The notes: a model not told the origin generated them from the sequence alone. 64,000 nt of DNA from Bradyrhizobium sp. AUGA SZCCT0158 (GCF_018130065.1 NZ_JAFCME010000013.1:1-64000); one strand, 5' to 3'; counted from the first letter of the stretch, positions 1-8,282 are shown. Made by a program: numbers and translations.

Positions 1-366
1 ATCCACGCCGTCGTCTCAGCGTAAACCAGCGTCCACCGCAACCCGCCCAACGTCCGTGACGACGGCCGACGCCCTTCTGAGTAGGACGGGATGGCCAAAC
101 ATATGCACCTGATTGTCCTTCCGGTAAACAGAAATATTTTTTATTTTGGGGCTTGACACTATTTCCGCAAATCAGAACTGATTTGCCCGTCGGGTTGATT
201 TGTCACATGCGGGTCGCAAGATTGCGCTTGCGTGGGGGGCGACCGCAGTTGGCGTTTAGCGATACCTGCTTCGAGCAATCAAGGTGGGAGTTTCGCGACA
301 AGGAAGCGTGATCCACGACGCTCGGCAAAGCTCGTTCAAGGGGCTGAAGGAGGGGTAAGCGTCGGT
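1..366. other. Gene-less left end
   Basis: I see no convincing gene here. The short open frames have no recognisable product and run against the regulator gene that ends at 367. The stretch contains an AT-rich patch (about 130-150) and a perfect operator-like palindrome with a TTGACA hexamer in front of it, listed separately. Confidence 0.6.
153..186 (+). promoter_or_regulatory. Orphan -35 hexamer with 20-bp palindrome
   Basis: A consensus TTGACA lies at 153-158. It is followed at 167-186 by a perfect dyad with arms GCAAATCAG and CTGATTTGC around a two-base AA centre. This looks like a repressor operator overlapping a promoter. No gene on the plus strand begins close downstream, so its target is unknown. 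It may belong to a leftward or lost gene. Confidence 0.4.
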
Positions 367-1074
367 CTACCGAATGCGCTTCGACTGCTCCAGCAGGGTC
401 GCATAGCATTCACAAGATAGACGCTCCAAAACATGGCGATCGAGAATCTGTATTTCTCCGCGAGAGTAATGAATTGCGCCGCTATCCTGGATCTTTTTCG
501 CGACTTCGGTTACCGAAGTGCGCCGCACGCCCAGCATTTCCGCCAAGTATTGCTGTGTCAGATTGATGGTATTGCTTCCAGCCGTATCAGCCGTTTGCAG
601 GAGCCACCGGCAAAAGCGGGCCTCGATGAGGTGAACGGCGTTGCAAGCTGCGTTAATTCGAGCCTGGGACAGCAGGATTTCGTTGTAGCCCACGCAGAGG
701 TTTCGAAGGGGGATGCTATCTCCCGTCGCCTTCCGAAATCGGCTTGCCGGAATTCTTGTAACCTCGGCTTGAAGCTGCACAACCACCCTGACGTGCGAAA
801 TGTGCACGCCAAGCCCGGCCATCGCGCCAACAACGCCTTCGCGTCCAACGGTGGCGGTTTCGATGGCCCTGCCGTCCTTCAACACAGCCAGCAGTGACAG
901 CATACCCCGGTGTGGGAAGTAGACGTTTTCGGTCTCTTCGCCGGCCTCGGTCAGAACGGCACCCTGCGCCAATTGCTCAACGGCCATGTAAGGCGAAAGC
1001 AAGCTGAACTGGGCATGAGGCAAAGACGCGAGGAGATTGTTAGCTTGTTCCGCCGAAGCGTTGCGTTCTGGCAC
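367..1074 (-). CDS. Crp/Fnr-family transcriptional regulator
   Basis: DNA-binding regulator of about 235 residues with an N-terminal cyclic-nucleotide-binding-type beta roll (motifs FPHRGMLSLLAVLKDG and TATVGREGVVGAMAGLG) and a C-terminal winged helix with the recognition segment QQYLAEMLGVRRTSVTEVAKK. The open frame runs on upstream to 1341, but that extension resembles no domain. I place the start at the GTG at 1072-1074, which gives the usual family length and begins just before the typical NNLLASLP lead-in. There is no FNR-type cysteine cluster, so an oxygen-sensing Fe-S centre is unlikely. The ligand is unknown. It is transcribed away from the small ORFs at 1425. Confidence 0.85.
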   Translation of the reverse strand: MPERNASAEQANNLLASLPHAQFSLLSPYMAVEQLAQGAVLTEAGEETENVYFPHRGMLSLLAVLKDGRAIETATVGREGVVGAMAGLGVHISHVRVVVQLQAEVTRIPASRFRKATGDSIPLRNLCVGYNEILLSQARINAACNAVHLIEARFCRWLLQTADTAGSNTINLTQQYLAEMLGVRRTSVTEVAKKIQDSGAIHYSRGEIQILDRHVLERLSCECYATLLEQSKRIR

Positions 1075-1424
1075 TGCGGTTCCCGCCCGGTCGGTCGGGC
1101 CGCATCTCCGCGGGAAGGGGTGCGCTCCGAGAGCACGCACCAAAGGGGAATAGCTTATATGGAACTTATAGGTGGGCCTGTCGCTCCGGTTTCCGTCACA
1201 ACCGCGCCAAAGCCGGTGCAGATCAAGTCGGGCTTCCGATGGAAAAGCCCCCTCATAAGCCAAAATCTGCGGACCGATTACGTTCCCGGGAAAAACTAAT
1301 ATTTTCTGCTGGCATTTCTTTGTCCGGTATCGGACACTCAACCATCACAGCGCGGTTCGTGGCCTATATCTGTGATGAGAACGCCGGTTGCGCTCCCGCC
1401 CCATTCAAAACAGGGAGCAGCGCC
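1075..1424. other. Intergenic region between divergent genes
   Basis: About 350 bases separate the leftward regulator and the rightward small genes. An out-of-family extension of the regulator frame covers most of it. I see no strong palindrome or clear sigma-70 hexamers. It presumably carries both promoters. Confidence 0.4.
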
Positions 1425-1628
1425 ATGCAGCAGCAGCGACGCCGTTTCGAGCAAACACTCTCCCTAGAAGAACGTCTCGCGCAAGAGGCGAAGCGCCTCC
1501 GCAAGGAAGCCGCACTGCTTCCGCCCGGCAAGGTGCGCGACGAAACCATTCGCAGGGCACGTCAGGCGGAGACAGGCGCTCACATGAGCGACTGGCTGCG
1601 GTCTCCAGGTCTCCGTGCGCCGACGTGA
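1425..1628 (+). CDS. Small basic helical protein, conserved-type
   Basis: A 67-residue, highly charged, cysteine-free protein rich in Arg, Lys and Glu that should be almost wholly helical. It starts MQQQRRRFEQTLSLEERL and ends SDWLRSPGLRAPT. I recognise this type as a small protein frequent in bradyrhizobial genomes but know of no function. The ATG at 1425 is chosen over the longer open frame because GGGAG lies 8-10 bases upstream and the upstream residues look like noise. Its stop overlaps the GTG of the next gene by four bases (GTGA), so the two are probably translated together. Confidence 0.7.
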   Translation: MQQQRRRFEQTLSLEERLAQEAKRLRKEAALLPPGKVRDETIRRARQAETGAHMSDWLRSPGLRAPT

Positions 1629-1801
1629 AAGACTACCGCGCCTTCACCATCGGTCAGGACGGGCACATATCCGGTGCCGAAGGCTTCAACGCCGCTGATG
1701 ATGAAGAGGCTCTCCAGAAGGCGAGGCGGCTCGTCGACGGCCATGATGTAGAGATCTGGCAGTTGGAGAGGAAAGTCGGACTGATCAAGGCGGCAGAATA
1801 A
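1625..1801 (+). CDS. Small conserved-type protein, coupled to upstream ORF
   Basis: A 58-residue acidic protein with a GTG start (1625) overlapping the previous stop. The sequence begins VKDYRAFTIGQDGHI and carries the VDGHDVEIWQLERK segment typical of a family of roughly 60-residue bradyrhizobial proteins. The residues in front of the GTG in the longer open frame are Arg/Ser-rich noise from the frame of the upstream gene. Function unknown; the fold looks like a short alpha/beta unit. Confidence 0.65.
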   Translation: MKDYRAFTIGQDGHISGAEGFNAADDEEALQKARRLVDGHDVEIWQLERKVGLIKAAE

Positions 1802-1813
1802 CTAGCGGCTATT

Positions 1814-2052
1814 TTACTGGCGGTCGCTCTCGGCCTTGTTGGCCTCTCTGAGCTTGTCCCTGATGTACTCGGCAACGTCGCCAATCTCGGCCTCCATATC
1901 GGCATCCGAGATGCCTTGGGCTTTCGCATTCTCGATGCAGCGCGCAGCCAGTTCGCTGACGTTCTGCGACGCTCCGGGGGTCCGGAATTGCTCTACCGCA
2001 TGAACGCTGTGTTCTCAATCCAGAGATCTATGAACTCTCGCGCCTTGTTCAC
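1814..2052 (-). pseudogene. DUF768-like small protein, frameshifted
   Basis: On the minus strand a GTG at 2050-2052, behind the purine-rich AGGGTGGG, opens a frame reading NKAREFIDLWIEN. It then hits a stop after about 19 codons. In another frame the sequence continues SVHAVEQFRTPGASQNV and ends KAESDRQ at 1814. Removing one AC dinucleotide from the ACAC in AACACAGC (2009-2012 on the plus strand) restores one frame of about 78 residues that resembles small DUF768-type proteins. I therefore read this as a gene broken by a two-base insertion, or a sequencing error. The family name is a tentative match from memory. Confidence 0.55.
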
Positions 2053-2190
2053 GGCCCACCCTGCAAAATACGATCCCTGCCGGGTCGCGTGCTAATGTCG
2101 GAGACCGGACAGATCAAGCCAAGCCGGAATCTTTGGAGGTTTCAAACGTCAATCTCGTGCAACATTAGTGAGATACGGCGGTTAGACTTG

Positions 2191-2343
2191 ATGTCTCATC
2201 CGAACGAGCGCGTAGAACTCGCAATGCAAATTCTGGAATTGCGACGCAAGTTGCGACAGGCGGCTTCGGACGACGATACCATCAAGGAAATTCAGGCAGA
2301 GTTGAAGCTGGTCGAGCGGAAGCTGCAGGAGATAGACGAGTAG
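2191..2343 (+). CDS. Short coiled-coil protein
   Basis: A 50-residue protein starting MSHPNERVELAMQIL, almost all heptad-like helix with alternating Leu, Ile and charged residues, so a short coiled coil is expected. The longer open frame begins at 2089, but the ATG at 2191 is where family-like composition begins. The ribosome-binding site is weak (GGCGG about 10 bases upstream). Unknown function. It stands alone between two damaged genes on the other strand. Confidence 0.5.
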   Translation: MSHPNERVELAMQILELRRKLRQAASDDDTIKEIQAELKLVERKLQEIDE

Positions 2344-2627
2344 GAACGGGCTCTGTGAGCCTGTAACGGCGGACAACGCCTTCTACCTTCGAGCTACGGC
2401 GGACAGGTCGCTCTTTGAGCCACGGCGGACGAGTTGGCCGCCGACGAAGACCCGCGTATTCGTTGATACTGCAGGCGCGTCGATCAGGGCGGGATGGGGG
2501 GCGCGGTTAGTGGTTACGGGATCACACCCTGAAGACCAGGCTACGGGAAGTTTAGTTATTGCGGCCCGGATGGACGGCGGATAGGCTGATTGACGAGGGT
2601 CGAGAGTGAGGGCGTTCGCCTATACGG

Positions 2628-3157
2628 CTACTTGCCGGGAAACCATTTGAGCGCTTCGGCTTCGACTGTTTCGATCCATCGGCCTTTGCAGTCGCCGTAA
2701 GCGTGGGAATCATCAGGATGCCGTGCCTGGCATCGGATCTTCTCGCGATCGTACGCGCGACCTCAGGGTGCCCTCGTAGATACTCCCGGAATGCAAGGTG
2801 CCGCGTGATCTCCGGCGAACCCCGGGCATAACAATGAAGCTGCACGAGCCTGCGCCCTGTATCAGGATCGGATTTCGTATAGTAGCGCCGGCCGGGAAGG
2901 CCAAACTCTCCCCACCATTCATAACCCAGCGTCTCGATGTGCGGCTTGCGCTCGTCCAGCTCCGCCAGGCTCGTCACAACCGGCATGAGGTCGAGGATGG
3001 GCTTAGCATGAATGTCGGGGATGGCGGTTGAGCCGATATGATGAACGTTCAGCAGGCATGCCCCCATCCTGGCTGCAAGCGCCTGACCTTCATCTTCAGC
3101 TTTGCTGGCCCACTTGGGATCGTGAGATTTCAACTCGACCTTGAACGGAGGAGGCAT
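2628..3157 (-). pseudogene. GrpB-family (UPF0157) protein, frameshifted
   Basis: The N-terminal three quarters match the GrpB/UPF0157 family, a nucleotidyltransferase-like fold of unknown activity: motifs VHHIGSTAIPDIHAKPILDLM, WWGEFGLPGRRYY and HLAFREYLRGHPEVA. Downstream of HPEV the frame becomes non-family sequence and runs to 2552. In another frame the expected C-terminus appears, with ARHPDDSHAYGDCKGRWIE and an end at KWFPGK (stop 2628-2630). Deleting one GC dinucleotide from the GCGCG run (about 2754-2759) would give a normal 175-residue protein. This is either a recent frameshift or a base-calling error. Confidence 0.7.
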
Positions 3158-3273
3158 CGATACTCCTTTTCGAAAGCCCTTTTCCCGGCTTCAAAATGCA
3201 ATCCGCCCAGGTGACCTCTGGAGGGCAGAATTTTCCGTCCCATGTCGGTGAGCAATATCATATCAGCGCCTAG

Positions 3274-3309
3274 CGTGTAGGGCGAATTGGAGCCGAAGGC
3301 GTAATCCGC
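3274..3309 (-). repeat. Intergenic inverted repeat, left arm
   Basis: This 36-bp element (core GGAGCCGAAGGCGTAATCCGC) is the near-perfect reverse complement of 3424-3459, with three mismatches near one end. Each copy also has internal dyad symmetry (GCGGATT and AATCCGC-type arms), as expected for REP-like intergenic palindromes of bradyrhizobia. Confidence 0.75.
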
Positions 3310-3423
3310 TATTTCGGCTAGGTCGCGAACGAGGGTTTGTGCAATCCGGCGCCACATGTCGAATTGTGTAGCTCGCGCACCTGTGTGGCGATGAGCGATG
3401 ATCCGGTGCGATTGGCTCAAATG

Positions 3424-3459
3424 GCGGATTACGCCTTCGGCTCCAATCCGCCCTACGGG
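3424..3459 (+). repeat. Intergenic inverted repeat, right arm
   Basis: Facing copy of 3274-3309 (starts GCGGATTACGCCTTCGGC). The two arms lie 114 bases apart, just upstream of the GST gene. Confidence 0.75.
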
Positions 3460-3569
3460 CTACGGGCTTCGCGTTAAAAAAAGCGAGGCCGGTTGTCGGG
3501 AGCCGCGTTGGTCGTTCGTCCTACGGATGCAAATCTTGACGGCGTCATGCAATCAACCGGAGCTTCCCG

Positions 3570-4217
3570 ATGATCCCCACCATCACGGCCTTTGAGAATT
3601 CGCCCGATCGCGGCGAGGGACAGGCACGTGACATGCGCGTTCGCTGGGCGCTCGAAGAAGTGGGCCAACCTTACGACGTTCGTCTGGTGTCGTTCCGCGC
3701 GATGAAGGAACCCGCGCATTGTGCGCTTCATCCGTTCGGGCAGATTCCGACTTATGAAGAAGGCGATCTTGCCCTGTTCGAGACGGGGGCGATCGTGTTC
3801 CATATCGCGCAGCGCCATGCTGGACTGCTGCCGGAGAATGCGAATGCCCGGGCGCGCGCGATCACATGGATGTTCGCCGCGCTGAACACGATGGAGCCGC
3901 CAATCGTTGATCTGGAAATTGCTTTTCTCCTGGAGCGCGACGAAGCCTGGTACGAGCAGCGCCTGCCGATGGTCGAGGCTCCCGTCCGCGATCGGCTGGG
4001 CCAGCTTTCCCGGCGCCTTGGCAATGCCGACTGGCTCGATGGCGCGTTCAGCGCCGGTGACCTGATGATGGTCACCGTGCTGCGCCGGTTGGATGGATCG
4101 GATATGCTGGACGAATATCCAAACCTCTCCGCCTATGTAGCCCGCGGCGAAGCGCGGCCGGCGTTCAGGCGCGCCTTCGATGCTCAATTGGCGGTTTTTA
4201 CGGCATCGAAAGGTTGA
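3570..4217 (+). CDS. Glutathione S-transferase family protein
   Basis: A 215-residue cytosolic protein with the two-part GST layout. The N-terminal thioredoxin-like domain (about 1-85) holds MRVRWALEEVGQPYDV, the cis-Pro segment GQIPTYEEGDLALFETGAI and the Glu-Thr glutathione contact. The C-terminal helical domain (about 90-210) contains the capping-box-like AGDLMMVTVL. It probably conjugates or reduces electrophiles with glutathione; the substrate cannot be inferred. It stands alone, convergent with murI, with a hairpin repeat between them. Confidence 0.85.
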   Translation: MIPTITAFENSPDRGEGQARDMRVRWALEEVGQPYDVRLVSFRAMKEPAHCALHPFGQIPTYEEGDLALFETGAIVFHIAQRHAGLLPENANARARAITWMFAALNTMEPPIVDLEIAFLLERDEAWYEQRLPMVEAPVRDRLGQLSRRLGNADWLDGAFSAGDLMMVTVLRRLDGSDMLDEYPNLSAYVARGEARPAFRRAFDAQLAVFTASKG

Positions 4218-4225
4218 GCCGTATC

Positions 4226-4314
4226 CCGTAGGATGGGTGGAGCGCAGCGATACCCATCGATTTTTGTCATTGAAGGAAGGTGATGGGTTTCGCTGCGCTC
4301 TACCCATCCTACAG
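4226..4314. repeat. Palindromic intergenic repeat (hairpin)
   Basis: Two arms, about 4226-4259 (GTAGGATGGGTGGAGCGCAG) and 4282-4314 (its imperfect reverse complement), flank a short loop. The element fills almost the whole gap between the convergent GST and murI genes and may terminate transcription from both sides. Confidence 0.75.
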
Positions 4315-4322
4315 GCTATCCG

Positions 4323-5111
4323 CTACGCCGGCACCCGCCCGCCGAAAAACGGCATCAAGGCCTGGCTCAGCGTGTGCGGTCGCTTTGAGGTGAACACCAT
4401 CTCGGCGCCGGCGGTGTCGGATTCGCGGCCGGGGCCGCCGAGCAGGTCGGAGACGCGACGCGCGATCGCGGGCGCGGGGTCGATCCAGTCGACCGGCCAT
4501 GGCGCCAACTTCACCAGGCGGTCCAGCAACAGCGGATAGTGGGTGCAGGCCAGCACGACGGTGTCGGTGCGGGCGTTGCCGCGATCGACGAAGCAGGGCG
4601 CGAGTTCGGCCGAGATGTCCTTGTCGCTGACGTAAAAGCCGTTGAGCGCGCGTTCGGCCAGCGAGGCCAGTTCACCCGAGCCGACCAGCGTCACCTCGCA
4701 GCCCTGCGCGAAATCGTCGATCAGTTTTCGCGTGTATTCGCGCTTCACCGTGCCCTTGGTGCCGAGCACCGACACGCGTTTTGTTCTGGAACTGGCGCAG
4801 GCCGGCTTGATCGCGGGCACGGTGCCGACGAACGGCACGGAATAGGCGCCGCGCAGATGCGACATAACCAGCGTGGAGGCGGTATTGCAGGCGATCACCA
4901 CCAGATCGGGGGCGTGGGCCGCGATCAGTTCGCCGACCAGCGGCACCACGCGGGCGATGATCTGCTCTTCGGTATGGTGGCCATAGGGGAAGAACGCGTC
5001 GTCGGCGACATAGACGTAGTGGGCGTCGGGCCGCGCGCCCACGATCTCGCGCAGGACCGTGAGACCGCCAAGGCCGGAATCGAAGACGAGAATCGTTGGA
5101 GGACCTGCCAC
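4323..5111 (-). CDS. murI: Glutamate racemase
   Basis: Converts L-glutamate to D-glutamate for peptidoglycan synthesis in the cytosol. At 262 residues it has the normal length. The N-terminus has FDSGLGGLTVLREI, the first catalytic cysteine is C75 in VIACNTAST, and the second is C189 in LACTHYPLL; these are the two acid/base thiols of the family. It is monocistronic, convergent with the GST gene, with about 208 bases before the next leftward gene. Confidence 0.95.
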   Translation of the reverse strand: MAGPPTILVFDSGLGGLTVLREIVGARPDAHYVYVADDAFFPYGHHTEEQIIARVVPLVGELIAAHAPDLVVIACNTASTLVMSHLRGAYSVPFVGTVPAIKPACASSRTKRVSVLGTKGTVKREYTRKLIDDFAQGCEVTLVGSGELASLAERALNGFYVSDKDISAELAPCFVDRGNARTDTVVLACTHYPLLLDRLVKLAPWPVDWIDPAPAIARRVSDLLGGPGRESDTAGAEMVFTSKRPHTLSQALMPFFGGRVPA

Positions 5112-5319
5112 GCTGCGACTTTAGCCGATCCGCGGTTAGCGTTGGGTTGACGTGAGGGCCGCGGCAGCCCGTCCATCGGGCCATCGCCAGCTGAGGGCAA
5201 TTTGGAGTGATTCAAATCGCTTTGGCAAGGGCGGAGAGCCCTCAGAGCGCGCCGTCTCAGCTGCCGCCAGAACCGCTGCAGACTGATCCTTTTTCCCCGC
5301 CGAACGCCGTGGCGCGTCG

Positions 5320-6492
5320 TCAACCCGCCGGCATCGACTTCTCGATCAGCCGCACCCAGTACGATGCGCCGTGGCCGAGGATATTGTCGTTGAACGTGTA
5401 GCCGGGGTGGTGGCATTCATTGCCGTCGCCCATGCCGAGGAAGATGAAAGCGCCGGGGCGCGCTTCCAGCATGAATGCGAAATCTTCCGAACCCATCAGT
5501 GGCAACGCGCGCTCGTTGACGCGGTCGGCGCCGACGACATCGCGGGCCACTTCTGCGGCGATGCCGGCCTCTCGCGCGTGATTGACCGTCACCGGATACG
5601 AACGTGTGTATTTGACCTCGGCAGATCCGCCGTAAGCCCGCGCCACGCTGTCGGCAACCTCGCTGATGCGGCGCTCGACGAGATCGCGGATTGCAGGATC
5701 GAGCGTGCGCACCGTTCCACCGAGCCTGGCGGTCTCCGGGATGATGTTGAAGGCGGTGCCGGCCTGGAACATGGTGATCGAGATCACGGCCGATTTGAGC
5801 GGATCGACGTTGCGCGATACGATCGACTGCAACGCGTTGACGATCTGCGAGCCGACCAACACGCTGTCGACCGCGTTGTGCGGACCGGAGCCCGCATGGC
5901 CGCCCTTGCCGTGCACCGTAATCTCGATCTTATCCGCTGAAGCGAGCATTGCGCCCGGCGTGGTGTGGAAGTGCCCTTCGGGCAAGCCCGGCATGTTGTG
6001 CAGGCCATAGACCTCCTGAATGCCCCAGCGGGTCATCAATCCATCGTCGACCATCGCCTTGCCGCCGGCGCCGCCTTCTTCGGCCGGCTGGAAGATGACC
6101 ACAGCCGTACCGTCGAAATTGCGCGTCTCGGCGAGATATTTGGCCGCGCCAAGCAGCATCGCGGTGTGCCCGTCATGGCCGCAGGCGTGCATCTTGCCGG
6201 GAATCTTGGAGGCGTAGGGTACACCCGAAGTCTCCTCGATCGGCAGCGCATCCATGTCGGCGCGCAGGCCGATGGTCTTGCCGGACGTGCTCTTGCGGCC
6301 GCGGATCACGCCGACGACGCCGGTGCGGCCGATGCCCGTCACCACCTCGTCGCAGCCGAATTCGCGCAAGCGGTCGGCTACGATGCCGGCGGTACGGTGG
6401 ACTTCGTAGAGCAATTCCGGATTCTCGTGGAAGTCATGGCGCCAGGCGGCCATTTCATCTGACAAAGCGGCGATGCGGTTGACGATGGGCAT
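5320..6492 (-). CDS. M20 family amidohydrolase (hippurate hydrolase type)
   Basis: A 390-residue zinc-dependent amidohydrolase of peptidase family M20, close to hippurate hydrolase/aminoacylase enzymes that remove acyl groups from amino acids. Visible motifs: N-terminal RHDFHENPEL, RADMDALPI, the metal-binding HACGHDGHTAMLLG, the catalytic glutamate in FQPAEEGGAG, GLHNMPGLPEG and the C-terminal GSEDFAFML. The start is set at the ATG at 6492 (MPIVNRI), because the longer frame lies inside purB and looks like noise. It follows purB on the same strand after 41 bases, so cotranscription is possible. Confidence 0.9.
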   Translation of the reverse strand: MPIVNRIAALSDEMAAWRHDFHENPELLYEVHRTAGIVADRLREFGCDEVVTGIGRTGVVGVIRGRKSTSGKTIGLRADMDALPIEETSGVPYASKIPGKMHACGHDGHTAMLLGAAKYLAETRNFDGTAVVIFQPAEEGGAGGKAMVDDGLMTRWGIQEVYGLHNMPGLPEGHFHTTPGAMLASADKIEITVHGKGGHAGSGPHNAVDSVLVGSQIVNALQSIVSRNVDPLKSAVISITMFQAGTAFNIIPETARLGGTVRTLDPAIRDLVERRISEVADSVARAYGGSAEVKYTRSYPVTVNHAREAGIAAEVARDVVGADRVNERALPLMGSEDFAFMLEARPGAFIFLGMGDGNECHHPGYTFNDNILGHGASYWVRLIEKSMPAG

Positions 6493-6533
6493 GGGAGATC
6501 CGTTTCTTGCGTTGTTCGTTTGCGGCTGTAATT

Positions 6534-7841
6534 CTACGCTGCCCCAAACACGCGCCTGAAGATCGTGTCGACGTGCTTGAAGTGATAGCCGAGGTCGAAG
6601 CGTTCTTCGATTTCGGCGTCGCTCAGGTGCTTCTTCACGTCGGGGTCTTTCTTCAGCAGCGTCAGGAAATCCCCTTCGCCGCGCCATACCGGCATGGCGT
6701 TGCGCTGCACGTATTTGTAGGCGTCCTCGCGGCTGGCGCCCTTTTGCGTCAGCGCCATCAAAATCCGCTGCGAATGCACGAGGCCGCCGAGGCGGTCGAG
6801 ATTCTTCTGCATGTTCTCGGGGTAGACCAGCAGTTTTTCGACCAGGCCGGCGAGGCGCATCAGCGCGAAGTCGAGCGTCACGGTGGCGTCCGGCCCGATC
6901 ATGCGTTCGGCGGACGAGTGCGAGATGTCGCGCTCGTGCCAGAGCACGATGTTCTCCATCGCCGGCATCGCATAGGCGCGCACCATGCGCGACAGGCCGG
7001 TGAGGTTTTCCGACAGCACCGGGTTGCGCTTGTGCGGCATCGCCGAAGAACCCTTCTGGCCCTCGGAGAAGAACTCTTCGGCTTCCAGTACTTCGGTGCG
7101 CTGCAGGTGTCGGATTTCGGTGGCGAGACGCTCGACCGAGGAGGCGATGATCCCAAGCGTTGCAAAATACATCGCGTGGCGGTCGCGCGGGATCACTTGC
7201 GTCGAGATCGGCTCCGGCGTCAGTCCCATCGCCTTCGCGACATGTTCTTCGACACGCGGATCGATCTGCGCAAAGGTGCCGACGGCGCCCGAGATCGCGC
7301 AGGTCGAGACTTCCTTGCGGGCGGCGACCAGGCGCTCGCGGGCGCGGGAAAATTCCGCATAGGCGTAAGCGAGCTTGAGGCCGAACGTCACGGGTTCGGC
7401 GTGGATGCCGTGGGAGCGGCCGATGGTCGGCGTCATCTTGTGTTCGAAAGCGCGCTTCTTCAGCGCTGCCAGCACCTTGTCGATGTCGGCGAGTAGCAGG
7501 TCGGCGGCGCGGGTGAGCTGGACGTTGAAGCAGGTGTCGAGCACGTCGGAGGAGGTCATGCCCTGATGAATGAAGCGCGCCTCGGGGCCGACGATCTCGG
7601 CCAGATGGGTCGTGAAGGCGAGGACGTCGTGCTTGGTCTCGCGTTCGATCTCGTCGATGCGAGCGATGTCGAAGGTGACGTTACGCGCCTTGTCCCAGAC
7701 GGTTTTGGCGGCTTCCTTCGGGATGACGCCGAGTTCCGCCTGCGCGTCGGCCGCATGCGCCTCGATCTCGAACCAGATCTTGAAACGGGTCTGCGGCTCC
7801 CAGATGGAGGCCATTTCCGGGCGGGTGTAGCGGGGGATCAT
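6534..7841 (-). CDS. purB: Adenylosuccinate lyase
   Basis: Fumarate-lyase superfamily enzyme acting twice in purine synthesis, splitting SAICAR and adenylosuccinate to release fumarate. The 435-residue protein starts MIPRYTRPEM, has the active-site segments HDVLAFT, GMTSSDVLDT and GRSHGIHAEP, and carries the superfamily signature GSSAMPHKRNP. The ATG at 7841 gives the standard length; the extension to 8003 is not family-like. It is followed on the same strand by the M20 amidohydrolase. Confidence 0.95.
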   Translation of the reverse strand: MIPRYTRPEMASIWEPQTRFKIWFEIEAHAADAQAELGVIPKEAAKTVWDKARNVTFDIARIDEIERETKHDVLAFTTHLAEIVGPEARFIHQGMTSSDVLDTCFNVQLTRAADLLLADIDKVLAALKKRAFEHKMTPTIGRSHGIHAEPVTFGLKLAYAYAEFSRARERLVAARKEVSTCAISGAVGTFAQIDPRVEEHVAKAMGLTPEPISTQVIPRDRHAMYFATLGIIASSVERLATEIRHLQRTEVLEAEEFFSEGQKGSSAMPHKRNPVLSENLTGLSRMVRAYAMPAMENIVLWHERDISHSSAERMIGPDATVTLDFALMRLAGLVEKLLVYPENMQKNLDRLGGLVHSQRILMALTQKGASREDAYKYVQRNAMPVWRGEGDFLTLLKKDPDVKKHLSDAEIEERFDLGYHFKHVDTIFRRVFGAA

Positions 7842-8014
7842 CGACGACTCCGGCGAATTGTTTTTTACGCCGTGCTTTAGCAGGGCCGCCCAAATGAGAC
7901 AAACAAAGCGAGACAAACGCCCGGGAAAAACGGCTGGAATAGCCTCGGGCAGGCTTGGGCCGAGTGCCCGGCGGATGCGGGCGGACGGAAGGGCCCCAAT
8001 CACGGAAAACTGAA

Positions 8015-8053
8015 TGACAGATATTGAAATCTGTCAGCGAGACATGCTATATC
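8015..8053 (+). promoter_or_regulatory. Promoter with TetR-type operator
   Basis: Perfect inverted repeat TGACAGAT (8015-8022) and ATCTGTCA (8029-8036), overlapping a -35-like TTGAAA (8024-8029). An 18-base spacer leads to TATATC (8048-8053). The layout suits a repressor operator. It reads toward the 36-codon ORF at 8130 and the TetR gene at 8329, which makes TetR autoregulation the simplest reading (inference). Confidence 0.6.
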
Positions 8054-8129
8054 CTTCTTCGACGCCACGGATAGGGGCGTCATCCGGGTTCGCTGGCACT
8101 GAGCCTGGGTACTTGAGAGGACTTAAGCC

Positions 8130-8240
8130 ATGACAATCGAAATCATTAATCTGACGACACAAATCTCCCGCTGGCTGAACGCCCAGGTGGCCCGCCATCT
8201 GGAAGCCCAGGCCACCCGTTTGGGACCGTTGAAGAGCTGA
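8130..8240 (+). CDS. Possible 36-residue peptide upstream of tetR
   Basis: ATG at 8130 with GAGAGG about nine bases upstream; the frame reads MTIEIINLTTQISRWLNAQV and stops at 8240. The predicted peptide is a single amphipathic helix with a hydrophobic face (I, L, W, V) and Arg/Gln/His on the other side, suggestive of membrane-surface or partner binding. It sits between the operator-promoter and the TetR gene, so it may be a coregulated small protein or an upstream leader peptide. No family recognised. Confidence 0.45.
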   Translation: MTIEIINLTTQISRWLNAQVARHLEAQATRLGPLKS

Positions 8241-8246
8241 ACCTTG

Positions 8247-8282
8247 CAAGGCTCCAGGGGTTACCAAGGCTCCAGGGGTTAC
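8247..8282 (+). repeat. Perfect 18-bp tandem duplication
   Basis: The unit CAAGGCTCCAGGGGTTAC occurs twice back to back (8247-8264 and 8265-8282), in the leader between the small ORF and tetR. Confidence 0.9.

Larger units (their letters stand above)
3158..3569. other. Intergenic region with inverted repeat pair
   Basis: No gene is supported here. The region is dominated by two facing copies of a 36-bp sequence (3274-3309 and 3424-3459), listed separately. A 96-codon minus-strand open frame (3130-3420) is formed largely by the repeat and has no recognisable features. Confidence 0.6.

Noticed and set aside
3130..3420. A 96-codon minus-strand open frame
   Set aside because: It is built mostly from the 36-bp inverted repeat and has no ribosome site or known motif.
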